Origin: FEN-299 sp963717945
GTDB taxonomy: Bacteria; Acidobacteriota; Vicinamibacteria; Vicinamibacterales; Fen-181
Assembly (NCBI GenBank): GCA_963717945.1
Contig: CAVQXT010000003.1
Coordinates: 434,001-498,000, forward strand
Direction of reading: 5' to 3'
Length of the DNA: 64,000 nucleotides
The position numbers and the translations under genes were made by a program. This document shows, piece after piece, positions 17,685 through 27,020 of this stretch (position 1 is the stretch's first letter; each line of letters starts with the position of its first letter). The notes under the pieces are model-generated. The model saw nothing but the letters and a program-made list of their open reading frames with translations, was not told the origin of the DNA and did no database searches.

Positions 17685-19112
17685 CTACCAGTTCCTGTTG
17701 TAGATACTCCTGATCTCGTCGGCGTCCACCCGCTCGTCGAGCGAGCGGGCGCGCGCCTTCTCGAGCCACCGGTCGTTCGGGCGCATCCGCGCCACGCGGT
17801 GGATGTTGAGCAGGTGGTCGGTCGAGATGTTGTCGGTGCTCACGTTGCCCGCGTCGGTGCCGCAGGCGAGCGTCAGCGACGGCCTGAGGGTGTTGAACGT
17901 CCCGCCGATCGCCCCCTGGCTCGACGGCGTGTTCACCAGGATCCGCCCCGCGTTCATCGTCGCGAAGTCCTCCACCACCCGCTCGTCGTTGGCGTAGACG
18001 CCCACGGTGTGGCCGACGCCGCCCCAGCGGTTGAGCGCCTCGCACGTCTCGATCGCCCGCGGGTAGCTCTCGACGGTGTAGTAGGCGAGCACCGGCGCCA
18101 GGATCTCGTACGACAGCGGGTGGTCCGGCCCCACGCCCGCGGGCTCGCCGATCAGGATGCGCGTCGACTTCGGCACGGCGAACCCGGCGCGCTCCGCGAT
18201 GAACCGGGCCGACTGGCCCACGATGTCGGCCCTCATGCGGCGCCGATCGAGATCGATGCACACGCCGCCGAGGGCGCGCGTCTGCTCGGGCGTGCAGAAG
18301 ACGGCGCCCGCCCGCTGGAGCAGCGGCCGGAGCGTCCGGTCCACGTCCGGCTCGACGACGATCGCCTGCTCGCTGCCGCAGATGGTGCTGTGGTCGAACG
18401 TCTTCGAGAACACGATCGATCGGGCGGCGTGCTCGATGTCGGCCGTCCGGTGGACGTAGACGGGAACGTTGCCCGGGCCGACGCCGAGCGTCGGCGTGCC
18501 CGACAGCTGCGCCGTCCGGACGATCGAGCTGGTGCCGGTGGCGAGGATCAGCGCCAGCCTCGGGTGCTTCATGATCCGCTCGACGTAGTCGGCCTGCGAG
18601 CGCGAGATGCACTGGATGGCGTCGGCGGGCGCGCCGGCCGCCTCGGCCGCCTCGGCCAGGATGCGCGCCGTCTCGCGGATGCACTTCCGCGCCCCCCGGT
18701 GCGGGCTGAAGATCACCGGGTTGCGCGTCTTCATGCAGATGAGCGCCTTGAAGATCGTCGTGGAGGTCGGGTTGGTCACCGGGATGGTGGCGAGCACCGG
18801 GCCGCGCGGCTGGGCCACCTCGCTGATGCCGCGCACCGGGTCGTGGCAGATCACGCCGACGGTCTTCCGGGCCCGGATGTCCTCGTAGACGAGCAGGCTC
18901 GCGTAGGAGTTCTTGATGATCTTGTCGTCGAGGACGCCCATGCCGGTCTCCTCGAACGCCAGGCGCGCGAGCGCGACCCGGCCGTTCCAGGCGGCGCGGT
19001 AAACGGCCTCGACGATCCGGTCCACCGGCTCCTGGCCGAGCTGCCGGAAGGCCTCGGCGGCCCGGCCGGCCCTGGCGAGGAGATCGTTCGCGTATTGATC
19101 GATCGCATCCAT
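17685..19112 (-). CDS. CoA-acylating aldehyde dehydrogenase
   Basis: The 475-residue protein has the layout of CoA-dependent aldehyde dehydrogenases (EutE/PduP, N-terminal AdhE): PVTNPTSTTIFKAL, FSPHRGARKC, and the catalytic cysteine in HSTICGSEQ (Cys245). It would interconvert an aldehyde plus CoA and NAD(P) with acyl-CoA, for example acetaldehyde/acetyl-CoA or succinate semialdehyde/succinyl-CoA. There is no encapsulation peptide or alcohol dehydrogenase domain. It diverges from the acyl-CoA transferase gene across a 25-bp perfect palindrome, so the two are probably co-regulated. Confidence 0.88.
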   Translation of the reverse strand: MDAIDQYANDLLARAGRAAEAFRQLGQEPVDRIVEAVYRAAWNGRVALARLAFEETGMGVLDDKIIKNSYASLLVYEDIRARKTVGVICHDPVRGISEVAQPRGPVLATIPVTNPTSTTIFKALICMKTRNPVIFSPHRGARKCIRETARILAEAAEAAGAPADAIQCISRSQADYVERIMKHPRLALILATGTSSIVRTAQLSGTPTLGVGPGNVPVYVHRTADIEHAARSIVFSKTFDHSTICGSEQAIVVEPDVDRTLRPLLQRAGAVFCTPEQTRALGGVCIDLDRRRMRADIVGQSARFIAERAGFAVPKSTRILIGEPAGVGPDHPLSYEILAPVLAYYTVESYPRAIETCEALNRWGGVGHTVGVYANDERVVEDFATMNAGRILVNTPSSQGAIGGTFNTLRPSLTLACGTDAGNVSTDNISTDHLLNIHRVARMRPNDRWLEKARARSLDERVDADEIRSIYNRNW

Positions 19113-19154
19113 GGCTCACGCACACCCTGAAATGGAGTCCAGCGAGACCGACAT

Positions 19155-19179
19155 GTACAATGAGGCAGCCTCATTGTAC
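19155..19179. promoter_or_regulatory. 25-bp perfect palindrome between divergent genes, probable operator
   Basis: Twelve-base arms GTACAATGAGGC and GCCTCATTGTAC flank one central A. Each arm carries TACAAT, a good -10 box, reading outward on each strand, 61 bp before the aldehyde dehydrogenase start and 60 bp before the transferase start. A dimeric repressor bound here would shut both genes. No regulator gene is adjacent. Confidence 0.75.
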
Positions 19180-19221
19180 CCGGTCTTGCCGGGGACCCGG
19201 GGCCACGAGGAGGACCGCGCG

Positions 19222-21111
19222 ATGCCCGTGACCGGAATGGAAGAGCTGGAACGGTTCAGGGCGCAGTATCCGGACAAGTTCCTCCCCGACGAGGAGGTGT
19301 TCGCCCACGTCCGCCGCGGCGACCGGATCTTCCTCGGCACGGCGTGCGGCGAGCCGCAGCACCTGGTGCAGGCGCTGACCGACTACGTGAAGGCGCACCC
19401 GAAGGCGTTCTTCGACGCCGAGATCATGCAGGTCTGGACGCTCGGCGTCGCCCCGTATACCGACGAGCGGCTCAAGTCGAACTTCCGCCTGAACGCGTTC
19501 TTCATCGGCAACAACACGCGCGCGGCCATCAACAGCGGCCTCGCCGACTACACGCCGATCTTCCTGTCGCAGGTCCCGGGGCTGTTCAAGCGGCGGATCC
19601 TCTCGATGGACATCGCGCTCATCCAGACGTCGCTGCCCGATCACCACGGCTTCCTCAGCCTCGGCGTGTCGGTGGACATCGTCAAGGCGGCGGCCGGCAG
19701 CGCGCGGCTCATCATCGCCCAGGTCAACCCGCAGATGCCGCGCGTGCAGGGCGACGGCTTCCTGCACCTCAGCGAGGTCGACTACGTCGTGCCGTTCGAC
19801 GAGCCGCTGCTCGAGTACCGCCCGAACGTGCCCGACGCGATCGCCACGCGCATCGGCCGGTACGTCGCCCGCATCGTCGAGGACGGCGACACGATCCAGG
19901 TCGGCTACGGCAGCGTGCCCAACGCCATCATGTCGGCGCTCGGGCGCAAGAAGCACCTGGGCGTGCACACCGAGCTTCTGACCGACGGCCTGGTGGACCT
20001 CATCCGGAAGGGGGTCATCGACAACTCGCGGAAGACGATCGACCAGGGCAAGACGGTCACCTCCTTCTGCATGGGCAGCCGGGACACCTACGACTTCATC
20101 GACGGGAACCCGACGATCGAGTTCAAGACGATCGACTACACCAACGACCCGGTGGTGATCGCGCGGCAGGAGAACATGTGCGCGATCAACAGCGTGCTCG
20201 AGATCGACCTGACCGGGCAGGCGACGGCCGAGTCGATCGGCCGGTCCTTCTACAGCGGGATCGGCGGGCAGGCCGACTTCATGCGCGGCGCCGTCCTGGC
20301 CAGGGGCGGAAAGTCGATCCTCGCCATCCAGTCCACCGCGGAAGAGGGAAAGGTCTCCCGGATCGTGCCGTTCCTGCCCGAGGGCGCGGGCGCGACGCTC
20401 AACCGCGGCGACGTCCACTACGTCGTCACCGAGTACGGCATCGCGCACATCCACGGCAAGAACGTGCGCGAGCGGGCGATGGACCTGATCGCCATCGCGC
20501 ACCCGGCGTTCCGCCACCAGCTGGTCGAGGAGGCGCGCAAGGCGCACCTCGTCTACGGCGACCAGGAATTCGTGCCGGGCGAGCGGGGCGAGTACCCGGA
20601 GCACCACGAGACGCGCAAGACGACCAAGACCGGCCTGCCGCTGCTGCTGCGGCCGGTGAAGATCAGCGACGAGCCCGGGCTGAAGGACTTCTTCTACTCG
20701 CTGTCGGACCAGAGCATGTACCGCCGCTTCATGACGCCGCGGCGCGACATGCCGCACGAGCGGCTGCAGGAATTCGTGGCCATCGACTACGGGCGCGAGA
20801 TGGTGATCCTCGCGTGCGTCGACGAGGGGGCGCGGGCGCCGGTGGTGGGGCTGGCCGAGTATTACATCGAGGAGGACGGCCTGACGGCGAACGTGGCCTT
20901 CGCCGTCACCGACTTGTACCAGAACAAAGGCGTGGGCACGGAACTGCTCGCCCACCTGACGCAGATCGCCCGCCGCCAGGGGCTCCACGGCTTCACGGCC
21001 GAGGTCCTGCGCGAGAACGAAGCGATGCTGCACGTGTTCGAGAAAATGAAGTTCCCGGTCGAGACGACGACGAGCGGGGACGTGTACCGGCTGAAGATCT
21101 CGCTGAAATAG
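19222..21111 (+). CDS. Acetyl-CoA hydrolase/transferase fused to a GNAT acetyltransferase
   Basis: The 629-residue protein has an N-terminal class I CoA-transferase/hydrolase region (about 1-460, with YGSVPNAIM, SGIGGQADFMRGA and EYGIAHIHGKNVRERA) and a C-terminal GNAT domain (about 475-629, ending in the acetyl-CoA loop YQNKGVGTELL). The first part moves CoA between acetate and other acids or hydrolyses acetyl-CoA. The GNAT domain could acetylate a partner such as the nearby AcsA, which is inference. The ATG at 19222 has GAGGAGG upstream; the frame continues up to 19111 through the palindromic operator. Confidence 0.9.
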   Translation: MPVTGMEELERFRAQYPDKFLPDEEVFAHVRRGDRIFLGTACGEPQHLVQALTDYVKAHPKAFFDAEIMQVWTLGVAPYTDERLKSNFRLNAFFIGNNTRAAINSGLADYTPIFLSQVPGLFKRRILSMDIALIQTSLPDHHGFLSLGVSVDIVKAAAGSARLIIAQVNPQMPRVQGDGFLHLSEVDYVVPFDEPLLEYRPNVPDAIATRIGRYVARIVEDGDTIQVGYGSVPNAIMSALGRKKHLGVHTELLTDGLVDLIRKGVIDNSRKTIDQGKTVTSFCMGSRDTYDFIDGNPTIEFKTIDYTNDPVVIARQENMCAINSVLEIDLTGQATAESIGRSFYSGIGGQADFMRGAVLARGGKSILAIQSTAEEGKVSRIVPFLPEGAGATLNRGDVHYVVTEYGIAHIHGKNVRERAMDLIAIAHPAFRHQLVEEARKAHLVYGDQEFVPGERGEYPEHHETRKTTKTGLPLLLRPVKISDEPGLKDFFYSLSDQSMYRRFMTPRRDMPHERLQEFVAIDYGREMVILACVDEGARAPVVGLAEYYIEEDGLTANVAFAVTDLYQNKGVGTELLAHLTQIARRQGLHGFTAEVLRENEAMLHVFEKMKFPVETTTSGDVYRLKISLK

Positions 21112-21180
21112 GGATCGGGGATCGGGGATCAGGGACGAGGGGCGAGGGACGAGGGACGAGGGACGAGGGACCAGGGACGG
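21112..21180. repeat. GGGAACGAGG/GGGATCGG degenerate repeat tract
   Basis: Starting directly after the transferase stop, units such as GGGATCGG, GGGATCAG and GGGACGAG repeat for about 70 bp. The same vocabulary appears near 23690, 25070, 50040 and 59826. Confidence 0.65.
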
Positions 21181-21201
21181 GACACCGACGGTGACGGCGC
21201 A

Positions 21202-21308
21202 GTGGCCAGTGGTTCGTGATTCCGTGTAGTGGGTAGTGGCTAGTGGCCAGTGATCAGTGGTCGGTCAATCACGCGTGACGGACCAGCCACTAACCACTAG
21301 CCACTACA
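21202..21308. repeat. GTCACGCGTGAC-type palindromic repeat, copy 2
   Basis: GTAGTGG/CCACTAC ends flank a core containing ATCACGCGTGACGG. Repeated AGTGGCCAGT-like units make up the left arm. It lies between convergent genes, directly downstream of the GGGA-type tract. Confidence 0.7.
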
Positions 21309-21320
21309 GGTGCCCGCTGC

Positions 21321-21572
21321 CTACTTCTTCGCCACGTGCCGGTTCACCAGCTCGATGATGCTGGTGACGGTGTTGAACGCCTCCGGCGACGCTTCTTCGT
21401 CGGGGATCGAGATCGCGTACTTCTTCTCGAGGAAGCGCTTCAGGCTCACCATGCTGAAGCTGTCCACGATCCCGCTCGAAATCAGCGGCGTGTTCTCGTC
21501 GAGCTGAATCTCGTCCACCTCGTCGTCGTCGATGTATTCGTTCTTGATGTACTCGAGGATCATTTCCTTCAT
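21321..21572 (-). CDS. Acyl carrier protein
   Basis: The 83-residue acidic protein has the carrier-protein four-helix pattern and a phosphopantetheine attachment serine in GIVDSFSMVSL (family consensus DSL/DSV). Start: the ATG at 21572 has GGAGG about 6 nt upstream. It lies downstream of the AcsA gene on the same strand, separated by 187 bp of tandem repeats. It is far from any fatty acid synthesis gene, so it may be a specialised carrier rather than AcpP. Confidence 0.82.
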   Translation of the reverse strand: MKEMILEYIKNEYIDDDEVDEIQLDENTPLISSGIVDSFSMVSLKRFLEKKYAISIPDEEASPEAFNTVTSIIELVNRHVAKK

Positions 21573-21596
21573 TCATTCCTCCCGAAGCTGAACGGC

Positions 21597-21756
21597 TCAC
21601 GCCTTACGGCTCACGGCTTACGGCTTACGGCTCACGGATTCCTCAGCGAAGCCCCCGATTCCTCATCGAAGAATCCGATCCCTCATCGAAGCCCCCGATT
21701 CCTCATCGCAGAACCCGATTCCTCATCGAAGAACCCGATCCCTCATCGAAGCCCCC
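21597..21756. repeat. Tandem repeats between AcsA and ACP genes (six 20-bp units plus TTACGGCTCACGG units)
   Basis: From 21637 to 21756 six near-identical 20-bp units of the form GATTCCTCATCGAAGMMYCC follow one another without spacers. The next GATT at 21757 runs into the stop codon of the acsA-like gene. From 21597 to 21636 shorter CGGCTTACGGCTCA units precede them. The block lies between two co-directional genes. Confidence 0.85.
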
Positions 21757-21758
21757 GA

Positions 21759-23480
21759 TTAATTATCATCCATCGTGCTGATATCCCCGATCGGCTGCCC
21801 CAACTCCTGAGCGCGGAGCACCCGGCGCAGGATCTTGCCGCTGCGCGTCTTCGGCACCTTGTCCACAAACGCGATCTCCTGCGGCATCGCGAGCGGCGAC
21901 AGCCGCTTGCGCACGTGGTTCATGATGCTCAGCTCGAGGTCCGCGCTCGGGGTGAAGCCCGGGCGGAGCGCGACGAACACCTTCACCACCTCCATGTTCA
22001 TCGGATCGGGCTTGCCGATGGCCGCCGACTCGGCGACCGCCTCGTGCTCGAGCAAGGCGCTTTCGATCTCGAACGGCCCCACCAGGTGCCCGCCCGTGTT
22101 GATGACGTCGTCGTCTCTGCCGCAGAACCAGAAGTAGCCGTCGCGGTCGAGGCTCGCCTGGTCGCCGCAGATGTACCAGCCGTTGAGGAACTTGCCGTAG
22201 TAGGTGGCCGAGTTGTTCCAGTAGGTCCGCATCATGCTCGGCCACGGCGGCCGGATCGCGATGAGGCCGACGCGGCCGGGGCTGGTGATCGGCTCGCCGC
22301 TGCGGGGATCGACGACCGCCGCCTCGAGCGCGGGGAACGGCCGCCCCATGCTCCCCGGCTTCACCTCCATGCCGGGAAGATTCGTGATCATGATCGACCC
22401 GGTCTCGGTCTGCCAAAAGGTGTCGTGGAAGTCGAGGCCGAACGCCTCGCGTCCCCACCGGACCGCCTCCGGGTTGAGCGGCTCGCCGACGCTGCACATA
22501 TGGCGCAGGCTCGAATGATCGTGCCGCGCCACCGGCTCGAGGCCGTCGCGCATCAGCATGCGGATCGCGGTTGGGGCCGTATACCAGACCGTGACGCGGT
22601 GCTTCTCGATCGTCTGGTACCACCGGTCGCTCGAGAAGCCGGCGTCGAGCACGATCTGCGTCGCGCCCATCGCCCACGGCCCGATGATGCCGTAGCTGGT
22701 GCCCGTCACCCAGCCCGGGTCGGCCGTGCACCAGTAGACGTCGTCGTCTTTCAGGTCGAGCACGACCTTCGAGGTGAGGTACTGGGCGAAGACGCTGCCG
22801 TGGACGTGCATGGCGCCCTTCGGCTTGCCGGTCGTGCCGCTCGTGTAGTGCAGCACGCTCGGCGTCTCCGGGAACGCCCTGAACACCGGGTAGGTCACCA
22901 GTTGGTTGGCCATCATCGAGTACGCCACTTCGCCGTCGCCTTCGCGGAGCGGCCGGCCGTCGGCCTCCTGGTCGATCACGATGACGGTCTTCAGGGACGG
23001 CACCCGCTCGCGCACGCGCCGGACCTTCCCGAGGTGCTTGCGCTCGGTGATGATCGCCGTGGCCGCGCTGTCTTCCATGCGCGAGTGCAGCGCATCTTCT
23101 CCGAACGCCGAGAACAGGGGCTCGACGACGGCGCCGACCTTGAGGATGCCCATGAAGCCGATATAAAGCTCGGGGACGCGGTCGAGGAAGAGACAGACCC
23201 GGTCGAGGTTCCTGATGCCGAGGCCGCGAAGAAACGCCGCCCACCCGTTGGTGAGCAGCATGAGGTCGCGATAGGTGAACCGCTGCAGCTCGCCCTCGTG
23301 GTTCTCGTGCACGAGCGCGACCTTGTCGCCGCGGCCGGCCATCACGTGCCGGTCGATGCAGAGATCCGCGATGTTGAGCGAGCCGCCCTCGACGACGCCC
23401 AGCTCGCGCCGGGCCGCGTCCCACGTGATAGCCGCCCGCAGTTGTTGATAGTCCACCGTGCGGGACTGCACTGACTCCAT
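21759..23480 (-). CDS. acsA: Acetate-CoA ligase (AMP-forming), AcsA type
   Basis: The 573-residue protein has the adenylate-forming motifs HYTSGTTGKPKG (P-loop), TETGS, GDQASLDRDGYFWFCGR and the catalytic lysine loop KTRSGKILRR. Segments such as DDVYWCTADPGWVTGTSYGI and the C-terminus GDISTMDD closely match Bacillus-type AcsA. It would activate acetate to acetyl-CoA with ATP in the cytoplasm. Acetylation of the KTRSGK lysine controls this family, and a GNAT-fused protein is encoded nearby at 19222. A carrier protein gene follows downstream. Confidence 0.92.
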   Translation of the reverse strand: MESVQSRTVDYQQLRAAITWDAARRELGVVEGGSLNIADLCIDRHVMAGRGDKVALVHENHEGELQRFTYRDLMLLTNGWAAFLRGLGIRNLDRVCLFLDRVPELYIGFMGILKVGAVVEPLFSAFGEDALHSRMEDSAATAIITERKHLGKVRRVRERVPSLKTVIVIDQEADGRPLREGDGEVAYSMMANQLVTYPVFRAFPETPSVLHYTSGTTGKPKGAMHVHGSVFAQYLTSKVVLDLKDDDVYWCTADPGWVTGTSYGIIGPWAMGATQIVLDAGFSSDRWYQTIEKHRVTVWYTAPTAIRMLMRDGLEPVARHDHSSLRHMCSVGEPLNPEAVRWGREAFGLDFHDTFWQTETGSIMITNLPGMEVKPGSMGRPFPALEAAVVDPRSGEPITSPGRVGLIAIRPPWPSMMRTYWNNSATYYGKFLNGWYICGDQASLDRDGYFWFCGRDDDVINTGGHLVGPFEIESALLEHEAVAESAAIGKPDPMNMEVVKVFVALRPGFTPSADLELSIMNHVRKRLSPLAMPQEIAFVDKVPKTRSGKILRRVLRAQELGQPIGDISTMDDN

Positions 23481-23565
23481 GGTGCCTCCATGTGGCGAAG
23501 ACAGGGCCGCCGAACCGTGGGGGCAGAAGGGGAGCGAAGCCGGCAGTCTAGCACAGCGGACGGCT

Positions 23566-23724
23566 CATGGCTCAGGGCTCAAGGCTCAGGGAAGGAGGCT
23601 CAGGGCTCAAGGCTCAGGGAAGGACGGCTCATGGCTCAGGGCTCAGGGAAGGACGGCTCAGGGCTCAAGGCTCAAGGCTCAGGGGGACGAGGGATCGGGG
23701 ATCGGGGATCAGGGACGAGGGACA
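23566..23724. repeat. Composite degenerate repeat tract (GGCTCAGG units, then GGGAYSRG units)
   Basis: About 120 bp of GGCTCAGGGCTCAAGG-type units run into about 35 bp of GGGGATCAGGGACGAGGG-type units. The 341-bp gap between acsA and yhbY holds little else besides the yhbY promoter. Confidence 0.7.
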
Positions 23725-23809
23725 CGAATGAGACACGTTGGATGGCTGATCGCCTGATGCGGCTCCTGCTCCTGCGCCTCCAGCCAGGCGGGAGGCGGTA
23801 GGGCCCGGA

Positions 23810-23815
23810 TACAAT
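23810..23815 (+). promoter_or_regulatory. TACAAT -10 box placed for leaderless yhbY mRNA
   Basis: TACAAT ends 6 nt before the yhbY ATG, so transcription would begin at or next to the start codon. No Shine-Dalgarno or clear -35 is visible. Confidence 0.5.
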
Positions 23816-23821
23816 GGGGCC

Positions 23822-24124
23822 ATGGTGCTGTCATTGACAAACCGCGAACGGAACCACCTCAAAGCCCGCGCCCACGCACTGGAGCCGGTTGTGCAAGTCG
23901 GGCAGGCCGGCCTGACCGACAAGGTCGTGGCCGAGATCGACCGGGCACTCGCGGCCCACGAACTCATCAAGGTACGGATCGGCGTTGCGGATCGGGCCGG
24001 GCGCGCGGACCTCTGCGAAGCCATCTGCGCCCGCACCGGCGCTGCCGAAGTGCTGCGCGTCGGCAAGGTGCTCGGGCTGTGGCGGCCCCGCCCGGACCTC
24101 GGCGACGAAGACGCGACGCGGTGA
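23822..24124 (+). CDS. yhbY: YhbY/CRM-domain RNA-binding protein
   Basis: The 100-residue protein is a single CRM domain: LTNRERNHLKARAHALEPVVQVGQAGLTDKVVAEIDRAL, then ELIKVRI, with the GxxG-like loop at VGQAG. YhbY associates with pre-50S ribosomal particles. The length matches E. coli YhbY (97 residues). It appears to be a single-gene unit with a -10 box immediately before the ATG. Confidence 0.9.
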   Translation: MVLSLTNRERNHLKARAHALEPVVQVGQAGLTDKVVAEIDRALAAHELIKVRIGVADRAGRADLCEAICARTGAAEVLRVGKVLGLWRPRPDLGDEDATR

Positions 24125-24268
24125 CCAGGCTGTTCGCCGGCCGGGCAGGGGCGGGGCCAAGACGGCGCGCGAAGCCAGGCGTGCCCGTGCCGACCGTGAC
24201 GCGGAGCTGAACCACGTCTTCGACAACTCCGGGCGGCCACGGCCGTCGGTGCGTGAGCCCACAAATGA

Positions 24269-24290
24269 TACAATGTGGTCTCAATCACAT
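24269..24290 (+). promoter_or_regulatory. Candidate autoregulated promoter of the Phd/VapC module
   Basis: TACAAT (24269-24274) lies 14 nt before the antitoxin ATG. It overlaps an inverted repeat ATGTG-N8-CACAT (24273-24290), a plausible site for autorepression by the antitoxin. This location also argues for the ATG at 24289 over an upstream in-frame ATG at 24253. Confidence 0.4.
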
Positions 24291-24564
24291 GAGAGAGAGA
24301 CGAATCGGCATCAGGGAACTGAAGTCGACGCTGAGCGCGTGCGTGCGAGAGGTCAAGGCCGGCCGCACCCTCGTCGTCACCGAGCACGGGGAACCCGTCG
24401 CCCGGGTGATTCCCGAGACGCTCTCTGTCCGGGAACGGGTCGAGGCCCTGAAGAGGGCGGGCGCGGTCGCCTGGAGCGGCCAGCGGCTGCGGCCGGCAAA
24501 GCCGGCTGGAAAGCTCCGCGGCGCCAGAACGGTCGGCGAACTCCTGGTGAGGAATCGCGAGTGA
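24289..24564 (+). CDS. Phd/YefM-family antitoxin
   Basis: The 91-residue protein starts with the Phd/YefM fold: IGIRELKSTLSACVREVKAGRTLVVTEHGEPVARVIP. The C-terminal half is basic and probably binds the toxin. It overlaps the PIN toxin gene by 4 nt (GTGA), the usual coupling of type II modules. Known members bind their own promoter. Confidence 0.85.
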   Translation: MRERRIGIRELKSTLSACVREVKAGRTLVVTEHGEPVARVIPETLSVRERVEALKRAGAVAWSGQRLRPAKPAGKLRGARTVGELLVRNRE

Positions 24565-25034
24565 TTGCCTACCTCGACGCGAGCGCGCTCGTGAAGCTCT
24601 ACATCGCTGAACGCGGGTCGCGGGAGACGATCGCGCTCACGGCCCAATCCGAGATGGTCGCGACGTCGATTGTCAGTCGCGCCGAGGTCGCCGCGGCGCT
24701 TGCCAGGGCGGTTCGGGTGGATCTCGTGACGGAGCGCGTTGCACGAAGGGCTCAGCGTGCCTTCGACAGGGATTGGCAGGATCTACTGCGGGTGCCGGTC
24801 ACCGAGGCGCTCGTCGATCGAGCCAGAACGCTCGCGTGGGGTCACGCGCTCCGAGGCTACGACGCGGTGCACCTCGCATCCGCGCTGACGTGGCAGGAGT
24901 CCATCGGCCTGGACGTGATCGTGGGCACGTTCGACAGGCAGCTCTGGACGGCGGCGCAGGAGGTTGGCATGAGGGTGTGGCCGGAGGAAATGGGTCGGAG
25001 TCGCCGCGGGCCAAGGCCTCAGGGCTCAGGGTAG
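24561..25034 (+). CDS. vapC: VapC-like PIN-domain ribonuclease toxin
   Basis: The 157-residue protein starts at a GTG overlapping the antitoxin stop and has the PIN acidic residues in YLDASALVKLY, SRAEVAAAL, RGYDAVHLASAL and GTFDRQLW. It should be an RNase neutralised by the upstream antitoxin. The last 20 or so residues run into a GGCTCAGGG repeat tract and look unconserved, so the repeat may have extended the gene. Frame upstream to 23985 stays open but lies in other genes. Confidence 0.87.
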   Translation: MIAYLDASALVKLYIAERGSRETIALTAQSEMVATSIVSRAEVAAALARAVRVDLVTERVARRAQRAFDRDWQDLLRVPVTEALVDRARTLAWGHALRGYDAVHLASALTWQESIGLDVIVGTFDRQLWTAAQEVGMRVWPEEMGRSRRGPRPQGSG

Positions 25035-25137
25035 AACGGCTCAGGGCTCAGGACTCAAGGCTCAGGGTGGGACGGGGGACAAGGGACTGGGGATCAGGGA
25101 TCGGGGATCAGGGATCGGGGACGAGGGACCGGGGCGA
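25016..25137. repeat. Composite degenerate repeat tract (CTCAGGG then GGGAYSRG units)
   Basis: This has the same two-part composition as at 23566-23724: CTCAGGGCTCAAGG units up to about 25062, then GGGATCAGGGATCGGGG units. The tract begins inside the 3' end of the PIN toxin gene. Confidence 0.65.
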
Positions 25138-25532
25138 GAGGACGCCAGCACGCCTGGAGGCCGCGATTCTGGATCGTGAGCCGGACCGTGGGATGCCTCG
25201 CCGGACGAGCCGTTCGGAGCAGGCCGCGCTACTTGCCGGAAGGCGACGAGCGGCTGCGCCGGTTTCCCCGGCGCAGCGCGGAGCGGTCGATCCAGCGCGG
25301 ATAGCGCCAGCCGGACGCAGAAGGCCGGAAACCGGTGCACCGCGAGGAGTCCTTCCCGGCCTGCGGAGCCGGATCGCGAGGCCGGGGCGCCCGCGGTTCG
25401 GCGAAGCCGGGAATCGCGGTCTCTCGTCTCGATCTTACGGGTGAGGTGCCACGACAACAATCGCGCCATGGCCCGGGACTCAACCCGCCTCGTTCGAGGC
25501 CCCGCGTCTGGAGCCGTGGAACCGTTCCCCGC
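25138..25532. other. GC-rich non-coding stretch
   Basis: I see no credible gene, RNA or repeat in these 395 bp; the open frames here lack recognisable proteins. The end of the stretch carries the kbl promoter region. Confidence 0.4.
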
Positions 25533-25538
25533 TATACT
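25533..25538 (+). promoter_or_regulatory. TATACT -10 box placed for leaderless kbl mRNA
   Basis: TATACT ends 8 nt before the kbl ATG, which would place the transcription start at the initiation codon. No Shine-Dalgarno fits between them. Confidence 0.5.
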
Positions 25539-25546
25539 CGCCAGCG

Positions 25547-26728
<1,182 letters not shown>

Positions 26729-26791
26729 GGTTTTCACGCCCGGCCGGCTCAGCCAGATCGGGCGCGGGTGACGCCGGCTGACAATTCTGAA

Positions 26792-26814
26792 AGCGGGGCG
26801 CAAATTGCGTCCCG
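26792..26814. terminator. GC-rich hairpin in the kbl to cytochrome b gap
   Basis: GCGGGGCGCAA pairs with TTGCGTCCCGC (one G-T) around a single A. It sits 64 bp after the kbl stop and could terminate transcription, although no T-tract follows. The rest of this 292-bp gap shows nothing recognisable. Confidence 0.45.
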
Positions 26815-27020
26815 CGATCCCGTGATCTTCGGCCTCCTCGAGGCTCTCAGCCCGCCAATCTCGGCCCTCCGCGGCCCACTCCTGACCTTTCCGCCGGGAT
26901 TCCTCTCCACTTCAGCCTGGCACAGACCATGCTAGGTGATTCCCCATCTCCTCAATCCGTCGAGGCCACAGCCAGCCGGCCGCGACCGACGTCAACCCCG
27001 CTCTGTTCCGGAGGGATAGC

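Noticed and set aside
19111..19221. Upstream start of the CoA-transferase/GNAT protein
   Set aside because: It would run through the palindromic operator; the ATG at 19222 has a clear ribosome binding site.
21637..21756. CRISPR array
   Set aside because: The 20-bp units are directly adjacent with no spacers, and no cas gene is present.
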